14,623 nucleotides of DNA from DATEJJ01 sp039649115 (GCA_039649115.1 JBBWZQ010000292.1:1-14623); one strand, 5' to 3'. Shown: positions 1 through 5,757, counted from the first letter of the stretch. Notes: generated by a model from the sequence alone, not told the origin. Translations and numbers: made by a program.

Positions 1-31
1 GCCGGGCATCGATAGATGACGCGTCCGGACG

Positions 32-37
32 TATAGT
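32..37 (+). promoter_or_regulatory. Candidate -10 box of a leaderless promoter
   Basis: The hexamer TATAGT matches the actinobacterial -10 pattern TAnnnT and ends 8 bases before the ATG at 46. Transcription would therefore start at or within 1-2 bases of that ATG. No purine-rich ribosome site precedes the ATG, which fits a leaderless mRNA. No convincing -35 element is visible 17-18 bases upstream. Confidence 0.4.
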
Positions 38-45
38 TGTCTGCC

Positions 46-240
46 ATGACGGATGCTCATGAACGCGCGGCGCTGTACCGCGAGATCGCGGCAGATGGGC
101 GGCGCCGGGTTGTCGACGAGACGTCCCCGGACGCGGAGGTTCCCTACGCCGCACTGGTCGTGGCCCGAGGCGCCAATCGACAGGCCGTGCTCAAGGCGCT
201 GCAGGCACTCCGGGACGCCCAGTCGATCGAGGATGAGTAG
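46..240 (+). CDS. Small hypothetical protein, 64 aa
   Basis: I do not recognise this family. The product is a short, soluble, charged protein with an N-terminal helix-like stretch rich in Ala, Arg and Glu, then a VPYAALVVARG segment, a second helix-like stretch (QAVLKALQALRDAQ), and an acidic end (SIEDE). There is no signal peptide, membrane segment or cysteine. I chose ATG 46 because a TATAGT -10 box lies just upstream, suggesting leaderless expression. An in-frame TTG at 37 would add three residues. Codon use is typical high GC3, which supports real coding. The stop is at 238-240, only a few bases from the break point of the decayed MFS gene on the opposite strand, so this gene may have been brought beside it by a deletion or insertion. 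No function is proposed. Confidence 0.6.
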   Translation: MTDAHERAALYREIAADGRRRVVDETSPDAEVPYAALVVARGANRQAVLKALQALRDAQSIEDE

Positions 241-421
241 CGGGCCCCCAACGCGGCAGCGGGGTCCCCGAGGCTGGCGGTGAGCAGGCTGGGCAGCAGT
301 GCGGTGGGCACCTCGTGACCGAGATCGGCGAGCAGGCTGGCGGTGCCGGTCCCGGCCACTCCCGGGTCAGCCACCGGGCGTCCTCGACGCCGGGGGGCCG
401 GTCATCGGGTGTGGTCGTCAC
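241..421 (-). pseudogene. Remnant of the 5' end of an MFS transporter gene
   Basis: Read on the minus strand from a GTG at 419-421, the translation begins MTTTPDDRPPGVEDARWLTR. It then needs a one-base frame change at about 360-364 (a CCCGGGA run) to continue as GVAGTGTASLLADLGHEVP and TALLPSLLTASLGDPAAALG. That second stretch matches what I remember of the first transmembrane region of a family of actinobacterial major facilitator transporters, in which an LLADxGHEhPTALLPSLLT block is followed by ALGLIEG. Here homology stops after AALG at about 247, and the frame runs into the antisense of the upstream small gene. Only about 50 of the usual roughly 400 residues remain, and they are frameshifted, so the gene is dead. 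Family naming rests on pattern memory, not a search. Confidence 0.55.
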
Positions 422-451
422 GAGGAGCAGTCTGGTCGATGTGCCGAAGGC

Positions 452-646
452 GTGGGAGCCGGCCGGCGGGAAGTCGCGCGTCTGATCGACGCCATCGTGC
501 GGGTTCAGTCGGACGCCGATGAGATCGAGCGGCGCAACCCCGCTCGGGTGGCCGCCGGCGAGGCCGATCCGGTCAACTCCGCCGTGTGGATGGCCGACGA
601 GTTCCGTTCGTCGCCGATCAGCGAACCGGGGAGCGAGCCGCGCTGA
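452..646 (+). CDS. Small hypothetical ORF, 64 aa, start uncertain
   Basis: From a GTG at 452 the frame gives a hydrophilic, mostly helical-looking product (REVARLIDAIVRVQSDADE, then ERRNPARVAAGEADPVNSA, WMADEFRSSP) ending at a TGA at 644-646. Third positions are strongly G/C and the amino acid mix is sensible, unlike the Arg-rich shadow frames nearby. The open frame extends upstream to 299, but that part is Arg/Pro-rich and overlaps the MFS remnant, so it is probably not coding. No good ribosome site precedes GTG 452 (a GAAGG ends one base before it). The ORF may be the 3' part of a gene whose start was lost in the same rearrangement that truncated the MFS gene. Family and function are unknown. 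Confidence 0.4.
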   Translation: MGAGRREVARLIDAIVRVQSDADEIERRNPARVAAGEADPVNSAVWMADEFRSSPISEPGSEPR

Positions 647-761
647 TCACGGCCGGTTCGCGCACCTTCGCGCACGACCCGGTCGCAGCTGGTCGTTGCG
701 GGCTTGTCATCAAAAGATCAACAACCTGACTCGCACGCTGTCGCGCGTAAACTCCCAAACA

Positions 762-1289
762 TCAGGAATTCCTCGGGTCCGATATGAGCGGACGTATCCG
801 GGCGACGCACTCCGCGAGGCTGTACCGCGCCGTATCCAGGACCAGCCGGTCCCTGTCCCATTCCTCGTACTCCCGCTGCCGGATGTCCGCCCACGTCGGC
901 AGGCGCAGGTCCGGTATGTCGACGGTACGGGTCGTCGCGCGGCGCTCGTGCTCGACCGGGTCCGAGCACACCACCTCCACGTCCAGGTACTCGACAGCCG
1001 CGGAGCGGGCGACCTCCCGCCAGGCTTCCCGGGTGATGGCGAGCGGGTTCACCGACTCCGCGATCACCGTGTGGCCCTGGCGCAGGTAGTCCTCGGTCAG
1101 CGCGTACGCGACGGCGTAGCCGACCGGGCCGAGCGGGTGCGTACCGGCACCGACCCGGACGATGGCCTGTTCGATGGTGTCCACGCGCACGTGTACGGCA
1201 CCGGTCTCGCGGGCCAGTGCCCGGCCGATGGTGGTCTTGCCGGTCGCCGGCAGGCCGGCCAGGATGACGAGCACAGGACATGGTGGCAT
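762..1289 (-). CDS. P-loop (AAA-type) small-molecule kinase-like protein, 175 aa
   Basis: This is a single-domain P-loop protein. The Walker A motif GLPATGKT sits at residues 12-19 behind a beta strand (VLVILA). A conserved acidic residue follows in VRVDTIE (Asp37), and a second strand, HTVIAESVNPL (73-83), is the usual Walker B/substrate position in small kinases. The C-terminal part (PTWADI, REYEEWDRDRLVLDTA, 131-154) is a lid/wall region typical of actinobacterial proteins annotated as AAA-family ATPases resembling adenylylsulfate, shikimate or chloramphenicol kinases. The likely role is transfer of ATP phosphate to a small molecule, but the substrate cannot be named. I start at ATG 1287-1289, since the 34 residues upstream in frame are low-complexity Pro/Arg and fall before the fold begins. 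It is transcribed away from the exported-peptide gene, with a 336-base gap between them. Confidence 0.75.
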   Translation of the reverse strand: MPPCPVLVILAGLPATGKTTIGRALARETGAVHVRVDTIEQAIVRVGAGTHPLGPVGYAVAYALTEDYLRQGHTVIAESVNPLAITREAWREVARSAAVEYLDVEVVCSDPVEHERRATTRTVDIPDLRLPTWADIRQREYEEWDRDRLVLDTARYSLAECVARIRPLISDPRNS

Positions 1290-1487
1290 CCCGACCGGCC
1301 CCGGCGGGGACGATCGAGGCGAGCGATACGGTGGGTAAGCGTCCAAGGTGCGATTCGGGACTTGAGTCAGAATGAGAAAGGACTCCGGCATCGTATGTTC
1401 GGTTGAGGTTTATTCAGCCGAACGGACTGGGTACCGGTACGCCAGGCTTCGCTACGGTCGGCTTGATGGCGCGATCTCCCGCACATT

Positions 1488-1496
1488 TGTGGATAA
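1488..1496 (-). promoter_or_regulatory. Isolated perfect DnaA-box match
   Basis: The plus strand reads TGTGGATAA, so the minus strand carries TTATCCACA, the classical DnaA-box consensus. High-GC actinobacteria more often use TTGTCCACA. It stands alone: I see no cluster of boxes or AT-rich unwinding region, so this is not an origin. It overlaps a GATAAT hexamer, so it could act as a DnaA-sensitive promoter element or be chance. Confidence 0.35.
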
Positions 1497-1614
1497 TCGG
1501 TCGGTCAACGGCTGAAGCACGAAGCGATAGTTTTGCCATGCCCCCTGTGTGTGGCACGATCGTTGTTACTTCCTCGTACAAACCTGCGTTCGTTACCCGA
1601 ACCGCCGTCCCCAC

Positions 1615-1619
1615 AGGAG
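1615..1619 (+). promoter_or_regulatory. Ribosome binding site deciding the start of the exported peptide
   Basis: AGGAG lies 6 bases before ATG 1626. This selects that ATG over the longer in-frame reading from 1533, whose first 31 residues are Pro/Leu-rich and unlike a coding start. Confidence 0.7.
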
Positions 1620-1625
1620 CTGCAG

Positions 1626-1826
1626 ATGAACCGGAGCAGGCGACGCCGTCTAGCGCTTCGGGTGCTGGCGGTCATGATCGGACTCGGCGCGATCGGCGCG
1701 GGCGGGGTCGCCTTCGCGAGCGATTCCGGGACGGACGTCGCACCGGGCGGCACAGTGATCGCCCCCACGCAGTCCGTGTCGCCCTCGGGTGGAATGGCCA
1801 CCCCGGATGACGCCTCGTGGCTCTAG
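1626..1826 (+). CDS. Small exported or membrane-anchored peptide, 66 aa
   Basis: The N-terminus is a textbook export signal: a strongly basic n-region (NRSRRRR), a hydrophobic core (VLAVMIGLGAIGAGGV, about residues 14-29) and a possible signal-peptidase site after AFA (near residue 31). The remaining roughly 35 residues are Ser/Thr/Pro/Gly-rich, without cysteine or a recognisable domain, so a lipoprotein is unlikely. I do not recognise the family. The gene has a good ribosome site. It ends in TAG (1824-1826) and is followed after 21 bases, in the same reading frame with no other stop, by the start of the GGDEF-EAL gene. The two are therefore probably co-transcribed and translationally coupled. 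Alternatively the peptide could be the N-terminal part of that protein in relatives that lack the TAG. Confidence 0.6.
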   Translation: MNRSRRRRLALRVLAVMIGLGAIGAGGVAFASDSGTDVAPGGTVIAPTQSVSPSGGMATPDDASWL

Positions 1827-1836
1827 CGACGCAGTG

Positions 1837-1855
1837 ACCGGCACGGTGTGCCGGT
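1837..1855 (+). repeat. Perfect hairpin covering the GGDEF-EAL start codons
   Basis: ACCGGCAC (1837-1844) and GTGCCGGT (1848-1855) form a perfect 8-bp stem with a GGT loop. Both candidate start codons (GTG 1848-1850 and GTG 1854-1856) lie in, or at the edge of, the right arm. In mRNA the hairpin would hide the start unless ribosomes finishing the upstream 66-aa gene (stop at 1826) open it. Confidence 0.6.
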
Positions 1856-4379
1856 GAGCGCGGCACCCACCTCGGTGAGGCGGTCGCCCCAGCTCGCCTG
1901 GCTCGTCACCGGACCGTTGTTGGCGATCGCTGTCCTCCTGGCCACCTCGGCGGTGGCCAACGCCAAGCAGACGTTCGCGCCCTGGCCGGAGACGCTGCTC
2001 TTCCTGGCCCTGTTCGCCGTGGCCGCCGGTACGGATCTGCAGGTCGAAGTACGGCGCCACGGCGTCGGCTTCTCGCTGACCGAGATCCCCATGCTGGTCG
2101 CGCTCTTCTACCTGCCGCCGCTGTCCATCCTGCTGGTGCGCCTGACGGTGTCGCTGGTGCTGCAGATACGCCGCCGTGTGGTGCCGGAGAAGCTCGGCTT
2201 CAACCTGGCCAACTACGCGGTGGGCACGGCGGCGGCGGCGCTGATCGTCAGTGCGTTCGGCACCCTTCATCTGACCGATCCCGTGTCATGGCTGGTACTG
2301 CTGCTCGCGGTCACCGTCGGCGATCTCGCCAGCATCGCCGGCGTCATCGGCGTCATCACCCTGGTGCAGGGTGGCATGTCGGTGCGCCGGGTGCTGCGGA
2401 CGGCGGCGCCGGGCGTGATCGTCGGTGAGATCAACGCGGTGGTCGGGCTGCTCGTGCTGCTCGCGATCCAGCGCAGCCCGTGGGCGATCCTGCCGCTGGC
2501 CTGCCTCGCGGCGGTCCTCATCGTGATGTACCGGGCGTACGCGCGGTTCCTGCGCCAGCACAAGTCGTTGGCCGAGCTGTACGACCTGACCCGGGTGATC
2601 GGCGAGACGCGGCACGACGGCACCCTGGCCGACCTGCTGCTGGTGCGGGTGCGGGAGCTGCTCAACGCGGAGAGCGCGACGCTGTGGCTGTCCGCGCAGG
2701 GCCGGTACCCGGAGACCCTGCTCTCGGCGCGCGCCGACGACGGCGGGCTCATCGACATCTCGGCCACTCCGGAGGCGCTGCGGCGGCAGGCGGTGGAGAC
2801 CGGCCTGACGGTGGCCGCGGGCCCGAAGCTGGGCGACGACCAGGGGCGGGCGGAGCTGCGCGAGCACTCCGTGAAGGACGTGATCGTGGTGCCGCTGCGC
2901 TCCGGTACCGCTGTCATCGGTTGCCTCGAGGTCTCGGGCCGGATGGGTGACTATGCGACGTTCACCGAGGACGACGTGCGCCTGCTGGAAACCGTCGCCG
3001 CGCAGGCGGCGGTCGCGGTGGAGAACACCCGACTGGTCGACCGGCTGCGCTTCGACGCCCACCACGACGCGCTGACCGGGCTGCCCAACCGGCGCCGGAT
3101 GCTCGCCGCGCTGGAAGAGGCGGTGAAGGTACGGGCGCCGGGCGAGGTGGTCGCGGCGCTGGAGTTCGACGTGGCCGGGCTGCGGGACGTCAACGACTCG
3201 CTGGGCCACACCGCGGGCGACACGCTGCTGGCCGAGGTGGCCCGGCGGCTGCGGGCGCTGGCCCCGCCGGCGGCGCTGGTGGCGCGGGTGGGCGGCGACG
3301 AGTTCATCGTGATGCTCCGGATGCCGAGCGCCGAGGCGGCCATGGATCTCGCCGGCGAGCTGCGGCAGGGCCTGCAGGACCCGATGCCGATCGGCTCGCT
3401 CAGCCTGGACGTCGACGCGGCCGTCGGCATCGTGATCCACCCGGACCACGGCTCGGAACCGGCCACGCTGCTGCAGCGGGCCGACGTCGCCACGCACGCG
3501 GCCAAGGCCATGTCTTCCGCGGTGCAGTTGTTCAACCTGGGGCTGGAGTCGCGCTCCGCCCGGCGGCTGGGCCTCGCCGGCGACCTGCGCCGGGCACTGG
3601 AGAACGACGAGATCGACGTCCATTTCCAGCCGAAGGTCTCGCTGCGCACCCGGCAACTGGTGGGTGTGGAGTGCCTGGCCCGCTGGGAGCACCCCGGGCA
3701 CGGCTCGGTGGCGCCGCAGGACTTCGTCGCGGTGGCCGAGCACACCGGCCTGCTCAGCCGGCTCACCGAGGTGGTGCTCATCGAAGGGCTGCGCCGCTGC
3801 CGGCAGTGGGCGGACGCGAGCCGGCCGCTGAACGTGGCGGTCAACCTGTCCCCCCGCACCCTCATGGACCCGGGCTTTCCCAACCGGGTCAAGGGGCTGC
3901 TCGACGTGTACGGCGTTGATCCGGGCCAGCTCACCCTGGAGATCACCGAGGACGGCGTGATCACCGAGACGGACCGGCCGCTGCCGACGCTGCGCCGCCT
4001 GCACGAGATGGGGGTACGGCTGTCGGTCGACGACTTCGGCACGGGGTACTCGTCGCTGTCGTACCTGCGCCGCCTGCCGGTACAGGAAGTCAAGATCGAC
4101 CAGAGCTTCGTCCAGGGCATGGCCACCGACCCCGGTGACCTCGCGATCGTCCGGGCCGTGGTGGACCTGTCCCGGCACTTCGGGCTGACCGTGGTCGCGG
4201 AGGGTGTGGAGAGCGAGATCATGCTGACCCGGCTGGAGGACATCGGCTGCGACATCGGGCAGGGTTTCCTGTTCAGCCGCCCGCTGCCCTTCGACCGGCT
4301 GGAGGCGTGGTTCGCCCAGCAGACGGAGCCGGAGCCCACCTCGATGGGCGTGGTACGCCGCCTGCGCGCGGTGCCGTAA
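1848..4379 (+). CDS. Membrane GAF-GGDEF-EAL cyclic-di-GMP signalling protein, 843 aa
   Basis: The protein can in principle both make and degrade cyclic di-GMP. About seven hydrophobic segments (roughly residues 16-36, 47-62, 76-103, 122-142, 146-172, 188-208, 211-228) form a membrane sensor part. A GAF-like domain (about 240-395) follows. The GGDEF domain (about 400-560) carries an intact GGDEF at 482-486 and the aligned substrate/metal residues Asp441, Asn449 and Asp458. The RxxD inhibitory site expected just before GGDEF is replaced by PPAA. The EAL domain (about 575-820) has ECL at 608-610 in place of EAL. It keeps the other marks: Asn666 of NLS, Glu698, the DDFGTGYSSL block (728-737), Lys749, Glu785 and QGFLFSRP (805-812). 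Diesterase activity is therefore expected, and cyclase activity is possible without product feedback. The start is GTG 1848 or GTG 1854. No ribosome site is visible, and the start lies inside a hairpin just after the 66-aa gene. Confidence 0.93.
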   Translation: MPVSAAPTSVRRSPQLAWLVTGPLLAIAVLLATSAVANAKQTFAPWPETLLFLALFAVAAGTDLQVEVRRHGVGFSLTEIPMLVALFYLPPLSILLVRLTVSLVLQIRRRVVPEKLGFNLANYAVGTAAAALIVSAFGTLHLTDPVSWLVLLLAVTVGDLASIAGVIGVITLVQGGMSVRRVLRTAAPGVIVGEINAVVGLLVLLAIQRSPWAILPLACLAAVLIVMYRAYARFLRQHKSLAELYDLTRVIGETRHDGTLADLLLVRVRELLNAESATLWLSAQGRYPETLLSARADDGGLIDISATPEALRRQAVETGLTVAAGPKLGDDQGRAELREHSVKDVIVVPLRSGTAVIGCLEVSGRMGDYATFTEDDVRLLETVAAQAAVAVENTRLVDRLRFDAHHDALTGLPNRRRMLAALEEAVKVRAPGEVVAALEFDVAGLRDVNDSLGHTAGDTLLAEVARRLRALAPPAALVARVGGDEFIVMLRMPSAEAAMDLAGELRQGLQDPMPIGSLSLDVDAAVGIVIHPDHGSEPATLLQRADVATHAAKAMSSAVQLFNLGLESRSARRLGLAGDLRRALENDEIDVHFQPKVSLRTRQLVGVECLARWEHPGHGSVAPQDFVAVAEHTGLLSRLTEVVLIEGLRRCRQWADASRPLNVAVNLSPRTLMDPGFPNRVKGLLDVYGVDPGQLTLEITEDGVITETDRPLPTLRRLHEMGVRLSVDDFGTGYSSLSYLRRLPVQEVKIDQSFVQGMATDPGDLAIVRAVVDLSRHFGLTVVAEGVESEIMLTRLEDIGCDIGQGFLFSRPLPFDRLEAWFAQQTEPEPTSMGVVRRLRAVP

Positions 4380-4404
4380 CCGGCTCTCACATCCCGTAAC
4401 CCGG

Positions 4405-4434
4405 TTCACTGGCTGCATGGCGGCCGTGTACTCT
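4405..4434 (+). promoter_or_regulatory. Candidate promoter for tRNA-Thr
   Basis: TTCACT (4405-4410) and TACTCT (4429-4434) are separated by 18 bases. The -10 box ends 12 bases before the mature tRNA-Thr 5' end, as expected for a stable RNA promoter. It may drive both tRNAs. Confidence 0.5.
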
Positions 4435-4446
4435 TACCCGGGCAAC

Positions 4447-4519
4447 GCCCCCTTAGCTCAGTCGGCAGAGCGTCTCCATGGTAAGGAGAAGGTCTACGGT
4501 TCGATTCCGTAAGGGGGCT
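4447..4519 (+). tRNA. thrT: tRNA-Thr (anticodon GGT)
   Basis: This is a full cloverleaf of 73 bases. The acceptor stem is GCCCCCT paired with AGGGGGC, with discriminator T. The D arm is GCTC/GAGC. The anticodon stem TCTCC/GGAGA encloses loop ATGGTAA, giving GGT. The T arm is TACGG/CCGTA around TTCGATT. The 3' CCA is not encoded, as is common in actinobacteria. The position before tRNA-Met and rpmG matches the mycobacterial order. Confidence 0.96.
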
Positions 4520-4522
4520 CTT

Positions 4523-4538
4523 CCGGAGAGATCTCCGG
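4523..4538 (+). repeat. Hairpin between tRNA-Thr and tRNA-Met
   Basis: CCGGAGA (4523-4529) pairs perfectly with TCTCCGG (4532-4538) around a 2-base spacer, so about 6 bp with a tetraloop in practice. It lies in the 22-base gap between the two tRNAs. It may help processing of a joint precursor or act as a weak terminator. Confidence 0.4.
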
Positions 4539-4541
4539 CGC

Positions 4542-4614
4542 GGCGGTGTAGCTCAGTTGGCAGAGCAAGCGGCTCATAATCGCTGTGTCGCCGGTTCAAG
4601 TCCGGCCACCGCTA
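4542..4614 (+). tRNA. metT: tRNA-Met (anticodon CAT), elongator type
   Basis: This is a 73-base cloverleaf. The acceptor stem is GGCGGTG with CACCGCT (one G-U pair) and discriminator A. The D arm is GCTC/GAGC. The anticodon stem AGCGG/TCGCT (one G-U pair) encloses loop CTCATAA. The T arm is GCCGG/CCGGC around TTCAAGT. The TAGCTCAG start and the paired first position point to the elongator rather than the initiator form. A tRNA-Ile with lysidine-modified CAT cannot be fully excluded by eye. CCA is not encoded. Confidence 0.92.
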
Positions 4615-4639
4615 CTGGGGAGAGGCGTCGACGCGACGC

Positions 4640-4645
4640 TATACT
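4640..4645 (+). promoter_or_regulatory. Candidate -10 box for rpmG
   Basis: TATACT is a near-perfect -10 hexamer in the 74-base gap between tRNA-Met and rpmG. The sequence 17 bases upstream is GGGGAG, so there is no standard -35 element. It may be a weak or activator-dependent promoter for rpmG-hadA-hadB. Confidence 0.4.
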
Positions 4646-4688
4646 AGATAGTTGAACATTCAGGAACCCGCGAGGAAGGCACTCCGCC

Positions 4689-4856
4689 GTGGCTAAGGCG
4701 ACCGACGTACGTCCGAAGATCACAATGGCGTGTGTGGAGTGCAAGGAGCGCAACTACATCACGCGCAAGAACCGCCGCAACGACCCGGACCGCATCGAGC
4801 TGAAGAAGTTCTGCCCCCGCTGCGGCAAGCACACCGCACACCGCGAAACCCGGTAG
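4689..4856 (+). CDS. rpmG: 50S ribosomal protein L33, zinc-binding form, 55 aa
   Basis: L33 is a small protein of the large ribosomal subunit near the E site. The sequence has the normal family length and two CxxC pairs (Cys15/Cys18 and Cys42/Cys45) that bind zinc, so it is the C+ paralogue. Typical L33 stretches are visible: CKERNYITRKNRRN and FCPRCGKHTAHRETR. The start is GTG 4689, placed by AGGAAGG at 4673-4679, nine bases upstream. The neighbours, tRNA-Met before and hadA 27 bases after, match the mycobacterial rpmG2 locus. Actinobacteria often hold a second, cysteine-free L33 induced under zinc starvation, so this copy is probably the zinc-replete one (inference). Confidence 0.95.
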   Translation: MAKATDVRPKITMACVECKERNYITRKNRRNDPDRIELKKFCPRCGKHTAHRETR

Positions 4857-4883
4857 GCCGGAAGGAGGCGGGGGGTCGGAGGC

Positions 4884-5327
4884 ATGGCTCTCGACAAGTC
4901 CTTCGTCGGTCATACCTACCCGCCCACCGCCCCCTACCAGGTGGGGCGCGAGAAGATCCGCGAGTTCGCCGACGCGATCGGCGCGACCGATCCCGCTCAT
5001 CACGACCCGGATGCCGCCAAGGCACTCGGGCATCCCGACGTGGTCGCCCCGCCGACATTTCCCATCGTGGTCGCGGGTGCGGGCCTGCGGTTGCTGATCG
5101 AGGACCCCGCGCTGGGCCTGGACTTCAGCCGGGTCGTCCACGGGGAGCAGCGCTTCTCCTACGCCCGCCCGGTACGGGCGGGGGACCGTCTCACCTGCGC
5201 GGTCACCATCGAGGAGATCATCTCGCGAGCCGGCAGCGAATTCCTGACCATCCGCATGGAGATCGCCACCGACGACGGCGAGCCCGTCGTCACGGCGTGG
5301 AACAAGCTCGTGGTGCGGGGGGAGTAG
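4884..5327 (+). CDS. hadA: HadA-like hydroxyacyl-thioester dehydratase subunit, 147 aa
   Basis: This is a hot-dog fold protein of the MaoC N-terminal/UPF0336 family. Recognisable stretches are FVGHTYPPTAPYQVGREKI at the N-terminus, ADAIGATDPAHHDPDAA, the VVAPPTFPIVV block, and the core HGEQRFSYARPVRAGDRLT with the following strand. In mycobacteria HadA pairs with HadB to dehydrate (3R)-hydroxyacyl-ACP in FAS-II elongation, HadA mainly holding the acyl chain. This copy likewise lacks the hydratase-2 catalytic signature, which is present in the next gene. The two genes are 2 bases apart, so a heterodimer is expected. Several GGAGG-like runs precede ATG 4884 (GAAGGAGG at 4861-4868 and GGAGG at 4878-4882), neither at ideal spacing. 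The pathway in a non-mycolate organism is uncertain. Confidence 0.85.
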   Translation: MALDKSFVGHTYPPTAPYQVGREKIREFADAIGATDPAHHDPDAAKALGHPDVVAPPTFPIVVAGAGLRLLIEDPALGLDFSRVVHGEQRFSYARPVRAGDRLTCAVTIEEIISRAGSEFLTIRMEIATDDGEPVVTAWNKLVVRGE

Positions 5328-5329
5328 CC

Positions 5330-5740
5330 GTGGAGGCCGGTACCCACCTGCCCGCGCGCACCTTCCGGGTGACCCGCGCCGACCTGGTCCGCTACGCGGG
5401 AGCCTCGGGAGACTTCAACCCGATCCACTGGAGCGACCGGGTCGCCACCGGGGTCGGGCTGCCCGGCGTGATCGCTCACGGCATGTACACGATGGCGCTG
5501 GTCGGCGCGGCGGTCACCGGTTGGGCCGGCCGCCCCGACGCCGTGGTCGAGTACGGGGTGCGCTTCACCCGGCCGGTCCCGGTACCCGACACGGACGAGG
5601 GCGCCGAGCTCACCGTGACCGGCGTGGTCAAACAGGTCACCGAGGAGGGGTACGCGGTCATCGACGCCACCGCCACCTGTGCCGGCGAGAAGGTACTGGG
5701 TGCGGCGCGTGCCAAGGTACGGGTCGATTGGGCAAACTGA
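5330..5740 (+). CDS. hadB: HadB-like (3R)-hydroxyacyl-thioester dehydratase, 136 aa
   Basis: This is the catalytic MaoC-type hot-dog subunit. The hydratase-2 motif is complete: YAGASGDFNPIHWSDRVA, with the Asp28/His33 dyad and Asn30, then GLPGVIAHGMYTMAL and VRFTRPVPVPD. It should add or remove water at (3R)-hydroxyacyl thioesters, as a dimer with the preceding subunit. The start is GTG 5330, two bases after the hadA stop, with translational coupling likely. An upstream in-frame reading exists only as a shadow of rpmG/hadA. The length is normal for HadB. In mycobacteria a hadC follows. Here only 93 bases separate the stop from tRNA-Trp and no hadC fits. The tRNA-Trp promoter overlaps the 3' end of this gene. 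Confidence 0.9.
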   Translation: MEAGTHLPARTFRVTRADLVRYAGASGDFNPIHWSDRVATGVGLPGVIAHGMYTMALVGAAVTGWAGRPDAVVEYGVRFTRPVPVPDTDEGAELTVTGVVKQVTEEGYAVIDATATCAGEKVLGAARAKVRVDWAN

Positions 5741-5757
5741 CCGGTTCCCCGTACACT
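5728..5757 (+). promoter_or_regulatory. Promoter for tRNA-Trp and probably secE-nusG
   Basis: TTGGGC (5728-5733) and TACACT (5752-5757) are separated by 18 bases. The -35 lies inside the last codons of hadB. Initiation near 5764 would give about 70 bases of tRNA leader. No terminator is visible between tRNA-Trp and secE, so read-through into secE-nusG-rplK-rplA is plausible. Confidence 0.6.

Larger units (their letters stand above)
1290..1625. other. Divergent intergenic region (336 bp)
   Basis: No convincing gene is visible in this gap between the minus-strand kinase and the plus-strand exported-peptide gene. It is richer in A/T than its surroundings in the middle. Visible elements are a perfect 10-base palindrome GTACCGGTAC (1431-1440), a DnaA-box match (1488-1496) overlapping a GATAAT hexamer (1492-1497), and a TTGCCA / CACGAT pair (1533-1538 and 1555-1560, 16-base spacer) that could be a weak promoter for the downstream genes. 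Promoters in both directions should lie here, but none has a full consensus. Confidence 0.5.

Noticed and set aside
770..779. Palindrome AGGAATTCCT near the 3' end of the kinase gene
   Set aside because: It lies in the last codons of the gene, is short, and has no partner or regulatory context.
519..1406. A 295-codon plus-strand frame across the kinase region
   Set aside because: Its middle is the antisense of the clear P-loop kinase, and its composition is Arg-rich without a fold signature.
2286..4418. A 710-codon minus-strand frame opposite the GGDEF-EAL gene
   Set aside because: It is an antisense shadow with repetitive Arg/Gln/His/Val composition and no motif.
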